The position numbers were made by a program, and so were the translations under genes. Below are positions 50,591-62,019 of a stretch of DNA of 64,000 bases, in pieces; positions within the stretch are counted from its first letter, which is position 1, and every line of letters starts with the position of its first letter. The notes below the pieces were generated by a model. The model saw only the letters and a program-made list of their open reading frames with translations. It was not told the DNA's origin and ran no database searches. Source of the stretch: Marthasterias glacialis (taxonomy: Eukaryota > Echinodermata > Asteroidea > Forcipulatida > Asteriidae); the NCBI GenBank assembly GCA_911728455.2, contig OU452222.1, positions 19,726,559 to 19,790,558 of the forward strand, given 5' to 3'.

Positions 50591-53051
50591 TACGGTTATC
50601 ATTAAAATGAAATGTTTTAACAAAAATCTTGAACTAGCTTCACTCAGATCCAAGCCATTAAATACACAACTTAACTGTTGCATACTATAATATTAAACAT
50701 CCTCGATGCTTTACTTTTACAAATTACACTGTTCCGTCAAAAACATCCAGACCACTTTTTCTCAGCATCTCAAATTAAACCTAGGCGTAATTTTGTAAGC
50801 AAGAATCTTGCCTATAAGAAACGAGTTTCGAACGCAAATGCCACACAATGTATATTGCTTGTCAATGCTTCCTTTTCTTAGGGCAAAACTTGCAAAGTGA
50901 GAACATGGAATACAAAGTTTGCTGATAAACGTTTCCAGAATTGTTTCCAGAATCAATAATGAGGTACTTTCTTTCAAAAGATGACCAGGGATGAGATTCG
51001 CCGAGTCTGAAAGTTCCTGAATATGGCTCAGGGGACCTGGGTTTCCCCCCTTATTTTAGACCTGGAAACCACCCAGATGGAACAAGTCTGGAAGTTTACA
51101 GACTCTGTGCATCACTAGAAATACAAAACTAGAGGTCTGGAGACAATGTGGACAATCTCCTTCTCCCTTTGATGACCACTTAACTTCTTTCAAGAAAGTC
51201 TGAAGGCTCAATGCGTTTTTGAAAAAAATCCAGATTTCAGGAAAAAATCCTGAGAAATCACATGCCTGGATGACCACTTTCTTCTTCACTGTTTCTTCTA
51301 AGAACTACAATTCTTAAACTATTGCAAACACATTGTAATATTTAACCTTTAAGAAGTTGTAATTCTTTACTTATAATAACTTCTTAACATTATTTTACCA
51401 AAGATTTTCCATAACAGCAAATAAAAAATAACATCCCTGTCATGTGACGTCAGTGATAGATTTTGAAAAAAATAAATAAATAACAATAAAATAAAAAAAA
51501 TCACCAAAATATACAAATACAATTTTAAAATTGTAGATTTGTATGCAATGCAAGTCAAACAAACAATGATTAGATTTAATATTTCAGTTTTTCATTGACA
51601 AAATACTGTCAGAAATGCGTCGCTCGACACAACAGTTGACTGCCTGCAACCCTTCACAACAGAATTGGGGTTCTTGAAAACTGACCCTGCAACTTTCTGA
51701 AATGGAAAATCATTGGCAACATCAAAACCTTACCTAAAAATAATGATTCCTATATACACATACTCAAAAATATATAATTAGAGAAATCCTTCAACTACAA
51801 GAATTGTAAGATTTCTATTTACAGCATTAAGATATTAAGTCACTTGAGTTGATTTTAACCAGTTCGCTTCGAGATCAAAAATCCTTCTTTACCTGTGCGG
51901 GATTATTTTCAGTCCAAAAGCTACTCTTTTTTTCTAGCCGTTAACATTTTGTTTCGTCAATGAAACTCAGTTTAAACACCCATATCTAGGACGTTTTCTC
52001 ACAGACATTTACAGATTTTAATGGCTCGTATTTTGTTTACGGCCGTGCTTGTGAAGCACAATCAGACCGTTGGAAAGCCGTTATACAGTGATGGCCGATC
52101 ATTGACCCATGCCTGGTCGAACAGATGTCATACTGGTGAGATATGAAATGCCTTATGACAATGCATTACAAGCCGTCTTTACAAAACCTTGGCTGGTATG
52201 TTAAAGGAACAGGCTTTGATAAAGGCAATTAGGCACAAATCCATGCAAAGAGTTAATCCGTTCATTGTTTGCAGTGCCTTTTGCCCGGGGCCACCTAACC
52301 ATGACCCCATGGACTCTGTGAAACAGTTGCCTGTTTACACGCAATCCGCTACATTGTCTCACCACACGTGGCATTGTTGACATGACCACCGCCAACACGC
52401 ACAAAAACTCAAATGCCAGTTTATAAGCCGACAGCTGTGTGTTGCATAAGAGTTCGGCGTGTTATTGGGTCCTCATCAACGAACTGGTTCATAATTCAGT
52501 AGAAAATTTCAAATTGTATACATGCAAGAGACTAAACTAATCTACTAGGATTGTATACACTAAGCAGCTTATGCAATAGATTGAACCCAAACCTTTCCTA
52601 TTTTTAATATTCTTACAAATTCTGAGTTTACCAATTGGTCTGAATCTCATTATGCAAAATAATATCAAACGAATATCATGGTTTTCAAAAGCCCTGTAAA
52701 CAGTTGTACATATCAGGTATTAACATAATCTAGGTGTAACATCTATCCATAGAGATATTGACTACAGCCCTAACATTTTAAATTCTAAACACACTCTTTG
52801 TTTTAAACCTCCAGTGTGTGCAGACATGTTTGAGGCTTGTGATCGATCAAGGAAAAATTTGAACGGTCAGAGAACTTTTAATCCAGCCCATAATCCGCTT
52901 ATCTTGTGTTTTGTCTTGAAACTGACACAATAGCTGGTTTGTGTTACACATGCAAAAATACATATATTTCCCGACTGCATGCTCAATTATCAGTACTATA
53001 TTGATTTTGTAACTCACACAAAATAATAAAGCACCGATTTCCAAATAGCCC

Positions 53052-53071
53052 GGGGGGGGGGGGGGGGGGGG
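53052..53071. repeat. Poly-G homopolymer (about 20 G)
   Basis: A run of G at 53052-53071 preceded by CCC. The exact length may be a sequencing or assembly uncertainty. It could form a quadruplex. Confidence 0.9.
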
Positions 53072-53414
53072 TCAAGTGCACCATTAACGTTTGTATCTTC
53101 TCATTCATGAACAAGCTGCATGAATGTGCAGAGCTCCTTCACATACAGCAACCATACTGATGCACAACCGTATAGTCTGTGTGTACACTGCGTCGCTATT
53201 GTGTATGTCACTGTCAGAATACAAACCAGCAGTGTGATGGGCAATTCCATTCTTTTCAAACGTTTAGTTTTGAAACTACAAATATCGATTGGTGAGAATG
53301 AACAGATTCTTGTCATTCTTGCAGATATCAAAGAACACCCTTTGTTCTTTCCATGAAAGGAAAAAACTTCAGGGTAGGCTGATAGGCCTAAGTTTTTTTT
53401 CGAATAGATGGACT

Positions 53415-53420
53415 TTTATT
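53415..53420 (-). promoter_or_regulatory. Candidate polyadenylation signal for the PPxY gene
   Basis: TTTATT on the plus strand (AATAAA on the gene strand), about 150 bp after the stop codon. It gives a short 3' UTR. Confidence 0.4.
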
Positions 53421-53566
53421 TTTTTGTACATAGATTTGTCCACCAAAATGAATGTGACAACAAGGCTTCAATATGCTAGGCAGTTTAGCGCTTTAGTAAA
53501 TACAAATACGAAACCCTATGCATCTACCACATAGGTAGACCTTCCTTCCTCCATGGGTAGACATCT

Positions 53567-56500
53567 TCAAATGACATTATTGGTAGGAGGGTAGCCAACT
53601 TGCTGGTGGGGATACTGCATCTGCTGTGGCTGCCGGCTCTGTACTCCAGGCTGACCATAGGCTGGGACCTGACTGGTAGGCGGGTACATTGGCGGACCAC
53701 TGGGTGTGGGACCTCTGGCAACAGAATCTGTAGTAACAGACCATGTCACATTGTTAACATAAAAAGAATGATCTCGGGCATTCCAGTTCAGGGCATTTTG
53801 CTAGCAGACAAGATACAAGGTTAGTCCTTTTGAAAGTTTTTTCGCATTTTGTATCATAATAGACCGATTGCGCGACAATGTTTACATGCGGTCACGTGAC
53901 CCCCTATCGGGTATGACGTCATACAGCTGGTGAAAAAATACGTGTAAAGAGATAGGCCGTGACACAGAGTGAGTTCGAAAACAGTCAATTATACTTTCGT
54001 TAAGCGATGAATTAGTTAATCAGCCCCTTTATTTAAAGTAGTATGGTGTGGCATTAATTTAAATCACATCTCTGTTTCATAACTTAACAGAATTCTTCTG
54101 AAAAGAGGTTTTTTTAGCTATGCACTACCGGCGTCGGACGACTATTATGTAGCCACCCGTCTGTTATTTTGTTTGTAATGTTGGCCTAAATCACTGTAAA
54201 AAAGGATAAACAACGTTGGAAAAGTGAGCATTAATACCTAGCCTTGCAGAATTTCAAATAGGCAAAGGAATCACACAGTTTTGGAAAGCAATTTCTTTGG
54301 AGGATTTCAGCTTCAAAACTTTGAAAGTTTTGTATTGAAAAGTGAGTGGTAATCGCGGTCGTCTGGCCTAACGTTCCGTCGTGCACTGTACATATCGTGC
54401 ACATTTATACGGTACTTTTACAATTTTCAAGACTTGCTGGAACTGTCCTTACTGGCTTTATTCAGCCACTTGAAGGTCTCTGGTACAAACTCTGGAATAT
54501 CTTTCACAGATTTCGAGTAAGAAAAGCCTTGATCGAATAATCTAAATGCATTAATCATCGTGTACCGTACCACCCTTTCCTATGGAGGATTACGTGTGTG
54601 TTTACATTTTTTACCCAACAGGGGTCACGTGACTTAGGTCGCGCAATCGGTCTATTTCCCGACAAAAAAAGAAATGTAAAAAGTAACAACTGAATGGAAT
54701 TTCAAATGAGCCCCCACCCCTTTCTCATGTTAGCATGAGAATGTGGTACATGTTTAAAGTTGGCTTGCTGCTTAAAGTTAAATCAGCATTTTCAAAGACA
54801 TTCAAAACACACTCTTCTTCAATGTGAGGGCGTTTCAGTAAAAATATTATTTGTAGCTATACCAATATTTTAACACAAATCTAATCGTTCCTAAGAATGT
54901 AAATTTCATGCCTTGGACTTGGATTTTGTCCTTGAAAGAGCAAAGCAACTTTCCCTGCTAAAGGGCACTTCAACGTTACAAAAAGCACCCTGGGCAATGT
55001 GGGCAATGAGGGCATGTCAATATAGTGCACAACCAATTTGGGGGCAAATCTTCATCCTACACAACTTACATACAACGTTTGTGTTGGTCGAATACAACTA
55101 AAAGTTCATCTTTCGAAAAATGTGGTTTAACTATTAAGAACTTTCCTCTGTAACAATGATATTTAATGCAAGACTCTGAAATGTTTTTCTGAGCTCAAAA
55201 CTCAGTTCCTGCGTATCCCCCATTTCAAAGTCCCAGAATACGGTGTGTGTACGCACGTGCTACACTGAACACACACTCGCATGATACATGTTAATCGCTG
55301 TAAGGCTCGCAGTTACGCGTCACTGCGTACCAACACAACCACTGGGTTTATAACACCAGTGCCTGTGGATAAAGACAGGGGGCAGTCTAGAATGGTGTCT
55401 CATGGGTAAACTGTGGGGGGGGGGAGCCACTGTATTGTAATTCGCACGTATTGCTCTAGATTGCTGTGAAATTTGTTTTTCTTGCACCATCATCAAAAAT
55501 GAAGTTTTCCTACCGTTATAACTGGGTGGCAAATCCACAGCTGTGGCCTCACGGGCCTGTTCTTGATTGAGCAGATTCAAAACGCAAGCGATAGTTTCCT
55601 CCAAGTTCCTCAGCTGGGCTACAGGATTCCAGTATGTAGCTATCACGCCACTGACTGGACCTCCAAAATCTTCCACTGTCAAGGCACGGTGGGCCTTCAA
55701 ATAATAAAACAAGATTTCTTTAGTTGTCTCCCTATAATGACAAATGAGGCTTATAGTTTTAATGCTGTTAGGTTATCAGCTTGCTGCCTCATGTTGAATA
55801 GTTCACAGTATTTGATCAGTTCCACCTTAATTGTGAATGTAATCATCTTTACACTTCAGAATAGTTACATACTTTTCTCTGTGGTTTCATCAATAGCAGA
55901 ACAGTAAACTATACCAGTATAAATTCTAGGTGTCCATTTCACAAAGCACTAAGATTCATTTTAAGATGAGTTGTCAAATATTGCCGTTAGTGATTTGTAT
56001 TGTGACATCACACTTTGCTTAAGTAATCAAGATTGATACACAGTTAAGATCAACCTGAGCTCTTTGTGAAATCAGCGTCTAATTCTTCAGTGTAGAATTG
56101 CACCCTTTGACTTTCAGAGTCCGTCTTTTGCCCTCAGCAAACATAGTAAATAAGAACCTCACAGTAACATTTGCATTCACAATTATTTAATTTAATTATA
56201 GTTTCTACTTATTTGCATTCACTCTAAATCCCTAGAGTGATTTCAGGGATGAGAGTGGATGAAAATGAAAAAGTCCACGAAACACCGATGGAGGGTTTGG
56301 TGGCTACCAACCACGCCTAAACCCATATCAATGGCAGCATGTAGATAGGGCAAGCACCTTGGTGTAGTCAAAATACAGTACAAGTACTGTGTTAAGGCTT
56401 TACAAGGGCCTGGATGTAAGTACATGATCCAACCAATAAGAGACAGGGAACTTACCCTGTAACAGGGACATGTTAGCAGGCAGCAAGGAAAACAAACAAT

Positions 56501-59500
56501 CCAGGCAAGCACAGCAGGATACTGGCAAGCATAGCAGTCTTCAAACTCGCTGTAGCTAGTCACGGTCACTTTGCCATTCTCACTGCTGTAGTTAGTGTTG
56601 CAATCACACAGGTCTTGGCTGTCTTGGTTTTGAAACAGTGACTGCATCCAGGAAACCATGACAGGGTTGAAGTTAAACTGAAAATAGAGTCATGAAGAAC
56701 AAGACATGGTATATCAACAGAAATTACCACCGCCATGTCCCTCTCTAATATGACTTAACTCCATAGAAATAGAACCCGGAGAATGCTGAGTGCGTTAGTA
56801 TCCGTGCGCTTCTGTTGTAAGACCATTTTATGGACACACGTATGTAATTTTTTTTACACGTGTATGGCAACATTTGCATATTACGTGACTGTTACATGCA
56901 TCACATAAACTATAATTTTGCGGTACAGCATTTTGAGGTAGACGTCATAAACATTGACAAATGAAAACACGTAGAAACAGTCTATGTGCGTCGCCATTTT
57001 GCCATACGCGTCTCACACGTCGCATCCACAGAGGACCACAGAGGACGATCAAGCTCAGCATTCTCCGGGTTCTATTTCTATGCTCAACTCCCAACTTTAC
57101 TAAATTAATGATGCTTCAGTGCAAAATCTCCATTTCGTATCAATGTTGAGTCTCGAACAAGAGAGGCTCCAAGCACAAACAATGTATCTGGGCACCCAAG
57201 GTTTTGTGTGTACATGTAGGATAATTTTAGCAAGATACAACGTTTTTGCACTTTCAAAATCGACTAACAAGAATGCTATTTCAGGAAATACAATCTTTTT
57301 GCACTGACATGATGATATTGTGTGGAAATACCTGTTTTTTCCACTTATTTGTGCTACTCCTAAATATTATCATGACACTTCACAGCGCCCAAAACTGACA
57401 GGCATCGGGAGGTTCGGCCTTGAGTGACCATGGGGGTTCCGCCCTGAATTTACCCACTACGTTTCACGACAATTCATGAGTTTTTTTACTCGAGCTATTG
57501 ATATGACAACCATTTCTTATGATTCAGTCAGAAGAAGTCATTTTGACTGACTGAGACCCCTGAGAAGGGGTGTTGGTACAGTACCCATCAAGACAAGAAG
57601 ACAAGAAGAGGACAAGATGAAGTATTTCGATCCCTTGTACGAAAAAAACCTACAGTACCAGATTTTACTTTTGTTTTAATGTACTTTTTTTGTTCCTTTT
57701 CACTTTCTTTTGCCTTTTGCTGTAGTCTTATAAAACTGCCCCAATGATCACCTGTGCTAGACGGGTTACCCTCTTTATAAAGATTGTTGCAAATAAACGA
57801 ATAAAATTAACTTGCTACCTCAACAGCAAAGTTCTTTCCCTGTCTCAGAGACGCCATGCCCTGGGCAAGTTGTGTCTCAAGGAGATGAGCAATGTGTGGA
57901 TGCTTTGTGTTTACTGTCACTGCCAGCTGACCTGTTACATCAAATGAATAGTCACTTGTGTCATTGGGTTTTGGAAGACAAACTTCACTGCCATTCTCTA
58001 GTATACACATATTGGCTGGCAATGAGGTCACTAGTGCACGTCTATGCATCCCGGGGGACTGTGAGTGATCGGAAGAGGGTTGTATTTCCCAAGGCCGAAG
58101 GAAATAGGGCCCTCTACTGGTCACTCACAGGCCCCAGGGGAGTGACATACACTAGTGACCAAGTTATTCAGTCCATATGTTCTTTATAACACACCTCAGT
58201 CAACAATAATTATAAAGAAGAAAAAAGAATCTAAACAATATTTTTAAAATTCGTTTTTTTTAGCTGAACTGATTTAATTCAACAATTAACTCACAAGCAA
58301 TTCAACCATGGGTAATTCAACAATTGAAGGAACGCTTTTATATTCCCTAGATTCTATTCACTGTTCATACCATGATAGGGCGCTGTAAACCAGTAAAATA
58401 TTTTGAGTATAGTGCTTGGTTCAGGAACTTTTCCCCGCAAATTACGCGCGTGCGATGTCTTGACACACGTCTACTTCACGGTGGCCCAATTCTCATGCAC
58501 TAGCCTGTAAAAGTTAACCCCACGTGACCGTGTCTCAGCCAACCAGAAAACAGAACCAGCAAGAGGTGTGTTATAATTTTCAATAAACACCCCACACAAT
58601 CAAATTGTACACATTTCATAATGGGTGTTTGGCTTCAATGGATGCAGATGGAGTACCTACATGAGAAGTCTTCAATAAATCAACAAAAACCTTGAAAATG
58701 ATGTTATCGGCTATTGGCTGGTGTGCCAAATGGGGGAGGGGGGGGGCAAACTTGTAATACCTTTGAGCAGTAACTGGTTGATAGAGCCTTCACAACACCT
58801 TCAGTATTTGGCTCGCAAACTGCCACACAGGGTAGCAGCATGATGCATGTGCAAGGGAGTTAAATGCGAGTATAAATTGTGGGACTTTAAAACCCTTTAT
58901 CTTGGCGTGTCGTGGCCGAGCGGATAAGAACACTCAAGTTCTGGTGTTTCTGATCTGCAGAGCGTGGGTTTGAATCCTGGTCGTGACACTTGTGTCCTTA
59001 AGCAAGACACTTAACCGTTATTGCTGCGTCCTTGGGATAGGACGTAAAGTCGTAGGTCTCGTGTGTTGTGAAATGCTTGTAAAAGAACCCAGAACACTTA
59101 ACGCAAAGAGAAGGGGTTTCGCCTCAGTGTTCCCGGTTTGATCGGCTGCAGATTGTGCCACTCAGCACCTTGTAAACCGTAAAATGGTGCTAAAGAAACA
59201 GGTCTCATACTTGAAAAAACGTAACTCCGCATACCTTACGGAAAACTTACAGAAGCGTCTTGTATCCTTTGGATAATTCTCACTATATAAATCAAGTTAT
59301 TATTATTATTATTATTATCTTACTACAAAGCAAGTTCCCAGGAAATAGTACCCCCAGGAAGAATTTCAATTCCACTGCCAGCCCATGGTCGTTTTTGACA
59401 ATTTTCCTGAGAAAAAATAATATCTTGCTTAAACCTACCTCCAAGCTAGCTTTATCTTAGATAATAGCAATTTCCCAGGAAATTCCCAAGGCAGCAATGC

Positions 59501-61865
59501 AAGTGTGAAAAAGGCCTTCAAAAGTTTCTTGGGAATACCTGTGAAATGGGATTTAGAAGTTTATTACCTCTGGTAATGTAGCGAACGTTGCTACATGCAG
59601 CCTTGCTCGATCGCTCAATGTCCACCGTGAAGAAAATGGGATTTTGCATCAGGCGATTTATCAGCGATTGCAACTCGGCTTCTGTCGAAACTTTCAGAAT
59701 TCTTTAATAAAAAGCAAAACAACGAAATGTGAAACGTTCCTTGCAAGATGAAGTTGTTTCATATTTATAAAGTCAACTGCTTGGTTCCATGGAGCATGTT
59801 TCATTCGCAAATAAAATCGTTATTTTCTTGAATATGAAACAATACAACAAATGTGAAAAGATCAGTTGTGTTTTTAATAATGCAGTGACTTTCTAATTAA
59901 ACAGTGACCCAAAACCTGAACCTAAACAATTGTAATCTTTTTGAATAGCCACCTAAGAGCCAAGTTTGACTAGCCAATCGGGCTACCTATTGAGCCAAGT
60001 TTGACTAGCCCGTTGGGCTACCTAAGAGCCAAGTTTGACTAGCCAACCGGGCTACCAAAGAGCCAAGTTTGACGAGCCCGTTGGGCTACCTAAGAGCCAA
60101 GTTTGACTAGCCAACCGGGCTACCAAAGAGCCAAGTTTGACTAGCCCATTGGGCTACCTAAGAGCCAAGTTTGACTAGCCAACCGGGCTACCTAAGAGCC
60201 AAGTTTGACTAGCCCACCGGGCTACCTAAGAGCCAAGTTTGACTAGCCCGTCGGGCTACCTAAGAGCCAAGTTTGACTAGCCCACTGGACTACCTAAGAG
60301 CCAAGTTTGACTAGCCCACCGGGCTACCTAAGAGCCAAGTTTGACTAGCCTGCCAGGCTACCTAAGAGCCAAGTTTGACTAGCCAACCGGGCTACCTAAG
60401 AGCCAAGTTTGACTAGCCTGCCAGGCTACCTAAGAGCCAAGTTTGACTAGCCAACCGGGCTACCTAAGAGCCAAGTTTGACTAGCCCGTCGGGCTACCTA
60501 AGAGCCAAGTTTGACTAGCCCACCGGGCTACCTAAGAGCCAAGTTTGACTAGCCCGTTGGGCTACCTAAGAGCCAAGTTTGACTAGCCAACCGGGCTACC
60601 TAAGAGCCAAGTTTGACTAGCCCACCGGGCTACCTAAGAGCCAAGTTTGACTAGCCTGCCAGGCTACCTAAGAGCCAAGTTTGACTAGCCCGTCAGGCTA
60701 CCTAAGAGCCAAGTTTGACTAGCCTGCCAGGCTACCTAAGAGCCAAGTTTGACTAGCCCACCGGGCTACCTAAGAGCCAAGTTTGACTAGCCCGTCAGGC
60801 TACCTAAGAGCCAAGTTTGACTAACCCATCGGGCTACATAAGAGCCAAGTTTGACTAGCCCGTCGGGCTACCTAAGAGCCAAGTTTGACAAGCCTGCCAG
60901 GCTACCTAAGACCCAAGTTTGACTAGCCCATCGGGCTATCTAAGAGCCAAGTTTGACTAGCCTGCGGGGCTACCTATTGAGCAAAGTTTGACTAGCCCAA
61001 AAGGGCGAAGTCAAAGGGCCAAATCTTTCACATCAAGCTAGTGACTAAGTCAAGCCTTGCTGCAGAAGCTATGATGTTCTCCTTTTAGACCAGAGTGAAG
61101 CCACTGGACTCCAGGGTTTTTACATTACATTTTAGAGGGTTTGCATAGTCTTCCACCATGTCTACACCATATCAAAGGTAAAATTAGAGGTTTGAACACA
61201 GCATGGGCTATGTCTTTCTTTACCCAGTTAACATCAAAGAATGTTCAAAGCAACGGGAGACCGAGCTACGAACAGGGCTGGAACATGATGTCTTTTGTTT
61301 TGTAAAATCTTCAAAAATCCTCACTTTGACTATTTCACGGGTGGTCGGGTTGGCGTAGTGGTATCTTTCCTGGCCTTCCACCTGTAGGACCCCAGTTCAA
61401 ATCCCACCAGGGGCACTATGTGGATTGGGTTTTTAGTCCCTACCCGATTGCGTGGGTTTTCCCTGAAATAAATCTCTGGGGGTTTTCCTCCCACAACTTC
61501 AATGAAACTCCCTTCCTTGTCTTCTCTCCATGGGGTTCTTGGCTAGTATAGTGATCAAGTTCGCTTTTCTGAGAATTCTTGGCTTCACAACCAGAATTAA
61601 CAAATTTTTGTATCCATCAAGGCGTCTTATTTTGAAGGATTTATGACTTAAATGATTCTTACCCGCCCATGGAATCTGGAAACATTGTCTTCCTCTTGGA
61701 TGAACGATCACAAATGTTGATCTGTTGTGGGTCATGTCTGAGGGCACGTCCATTCACAGTGAAGAACCTGCTTGGGTTACGCAGGAATTCACTCATCAAG
61801 GTGACATAGACTGCCTCCCCTGAGGACGTCAAATTCATCTCTGGGCGACGCACTACGATCGCCAT
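53567..61865 (-). CDS. Unrecognised 370-aa protein with Cys-rich hydrophobic segment and PPxY/Pro-rich tail
   Basis: Exons on the minus strand: 61865-61663, 59701-59568, 58030-57819, 56677-56456, 55694-55514, 53727-53567. Frame and phase are continuous over all six, ending in TGA. Residues 1-112 contain two similar blocks (14-38 and 73-95), each with an FFTV core after an N-P pair (RNPSRFFTVNG and QNPIFFTVDI). Residues 184-257 are Cys-rich (CDC near 207, CYAC near 232) and end in a hydrophobic stretch at 237-252 with FPCCLLTCPCY, a possible membrane or palmitoylation segment. Residues 285-310 look helical. The tail has PPSY (313-316) and PPMY (329-332), then a Pro/Gln/Tyr-rich end, which could bind WW domains as in WBP1/VOPP1-type proteins; I see no clear homology to those. 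A TTTCAG/G site near 61890 suggests a 5' UTR intron. The acceptor of exon 3 sits at the edge of a hairpin repeat and is the least certain junction. Function unknown. Confidence 0.75.
53859..54655 (-). mobile_element. 797-bp non-autonomous DNA element, TAGACCGATTGCG ends, copy B
   Basis: It is bounded by ATAGACCGATTGCGCGAC and GTCGCGCAATCGGTCTAT. By my count it has the same length as copy A and lies in opposite orientation. ORFs of 60-65 codons inside are shared in part between copies but show no transposase motif. In intron 5 of the PPxY gene. Confidence 0.88.
56263..56425. repeat. Dispersed ~165-bp repeat beside PPxY-gene exon 4
   Basis: It matches 37088-37275 over nearly its whole length, including AAGCACCTTGGTGTAGTCAA. 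It ends about 30 bp from the exon 4 donor at 56456. Confidence 0.8.
58026..58160. mobile_element. Hairpin element at the exon 3 acceptor of the PPxY gene
   Basis: The left arm GGTCACTAGTGCACGTCTAT and the right arm (ending GTGACATACACTAGTGACC) are imperfect reverse complements; GACTGTGAGTGATC and GGTCACTCACAGGCC pair further in. GGTCACTAGTG is present at both ends. The predicted acceptor AG (58032-58031 on the minus strand) lies in the terminal CACTAG. Confidence 0.75.
58905..59318 (+). mobile_element. tRNA-derived SINE, family 1, full-length copy
   Basis: It starts GCGTGTCGTGGCCGAGCGGA, has box B GGTTTGAATCCTGG and CTTGTGTCCTTAAGCAAG, and ends in a TTA microsatellite at about 59300-59318. 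It lies in intron 2 of the PPxY gene, in opposite orientation. Confidence 0.9.
59948..61010. repeat. 34-bp minisatellite, 31 units, each with a 15-nt hairpin
   Basis: The unit is CCTAAGAGCCAAGTTTGAC followed by TAGCCNNNNNGGCTA. The second part is a palindrome: TAGCCC-GTC-GGGCTA, TAGCCT-GCC-AGGCTA and similar forms. I count 31 units; the GCCAAGTTTGAC part is nearly invariant and variation is concentrated in the hairpin's central five to seven bases. Early units alternate CCCGTT and CCAACC types, hinting at a 68-bp higher-order period. It fills about half of intron 1 of the PPxY gene. Confidence 0.97.
61340..61612 (+). mobile_element. tRNA-derived SINE, family 2, copy 3
   Basis: It starts near GGTTGGCGTAGTGGTATC (box A-like), then GTTCAAATCCCACC (box B-like), then GGCACTATGTGGATTGGG, and ends CACAACCAGAATTAACAAA. 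It lies about 50 bp from the donor of exon 1 of the PPxY gene, in opposite orientation. Confidence 0.75.
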
Positions 61866-61984
61866 TTTGCTAAAATCGTTTCGACAACCTGAAAACTTTT
61901 AAAAGAAAAGTATATACATGAACATTATTTTTTGTTTTTTGCCCATACACCGATATGTGTTCAGCAATTTCCCAGAGTCCTGAA

Positions 61985-62019
<35 letters not shown>

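Larger units (their letters stand above)
48700..53566. other. Upstream of NPEPL1 and downstream of the PPxY gene
   Basis: 4.9 kb with no supportable coding exon. It should include the NPEPL1 promoter just above 48700 and the 3' UTR of the PPxY gene at the right. It holds one dispersed repeat (50455-50590), a poly-G run and AT-rich DNA. The longest ORFs are under 100 codons and look random. Confidence 0.55.

Noticed and set aside
53120..53534. Overlapping ORFs of about 80 codons downstream of the PPxY gene
   Set aside because: They occur on both strands in the probable 3' UTR and show no domain or splice pattern.
47407..54655. 60-65-codon ORFs inside the 797-bp elements as transposase remnants
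   Set aside because: They are short and have no catalytic motif. The elements look non-autonomous.
59948..61010. CRISPR-like array (constant repeat with variable part)
   Set aside because: The variable part is only five to seven bases and palindromic, the unit is 34 bp, and the array lies in an intron of a eukaryotic gene. It is a minisatellite.
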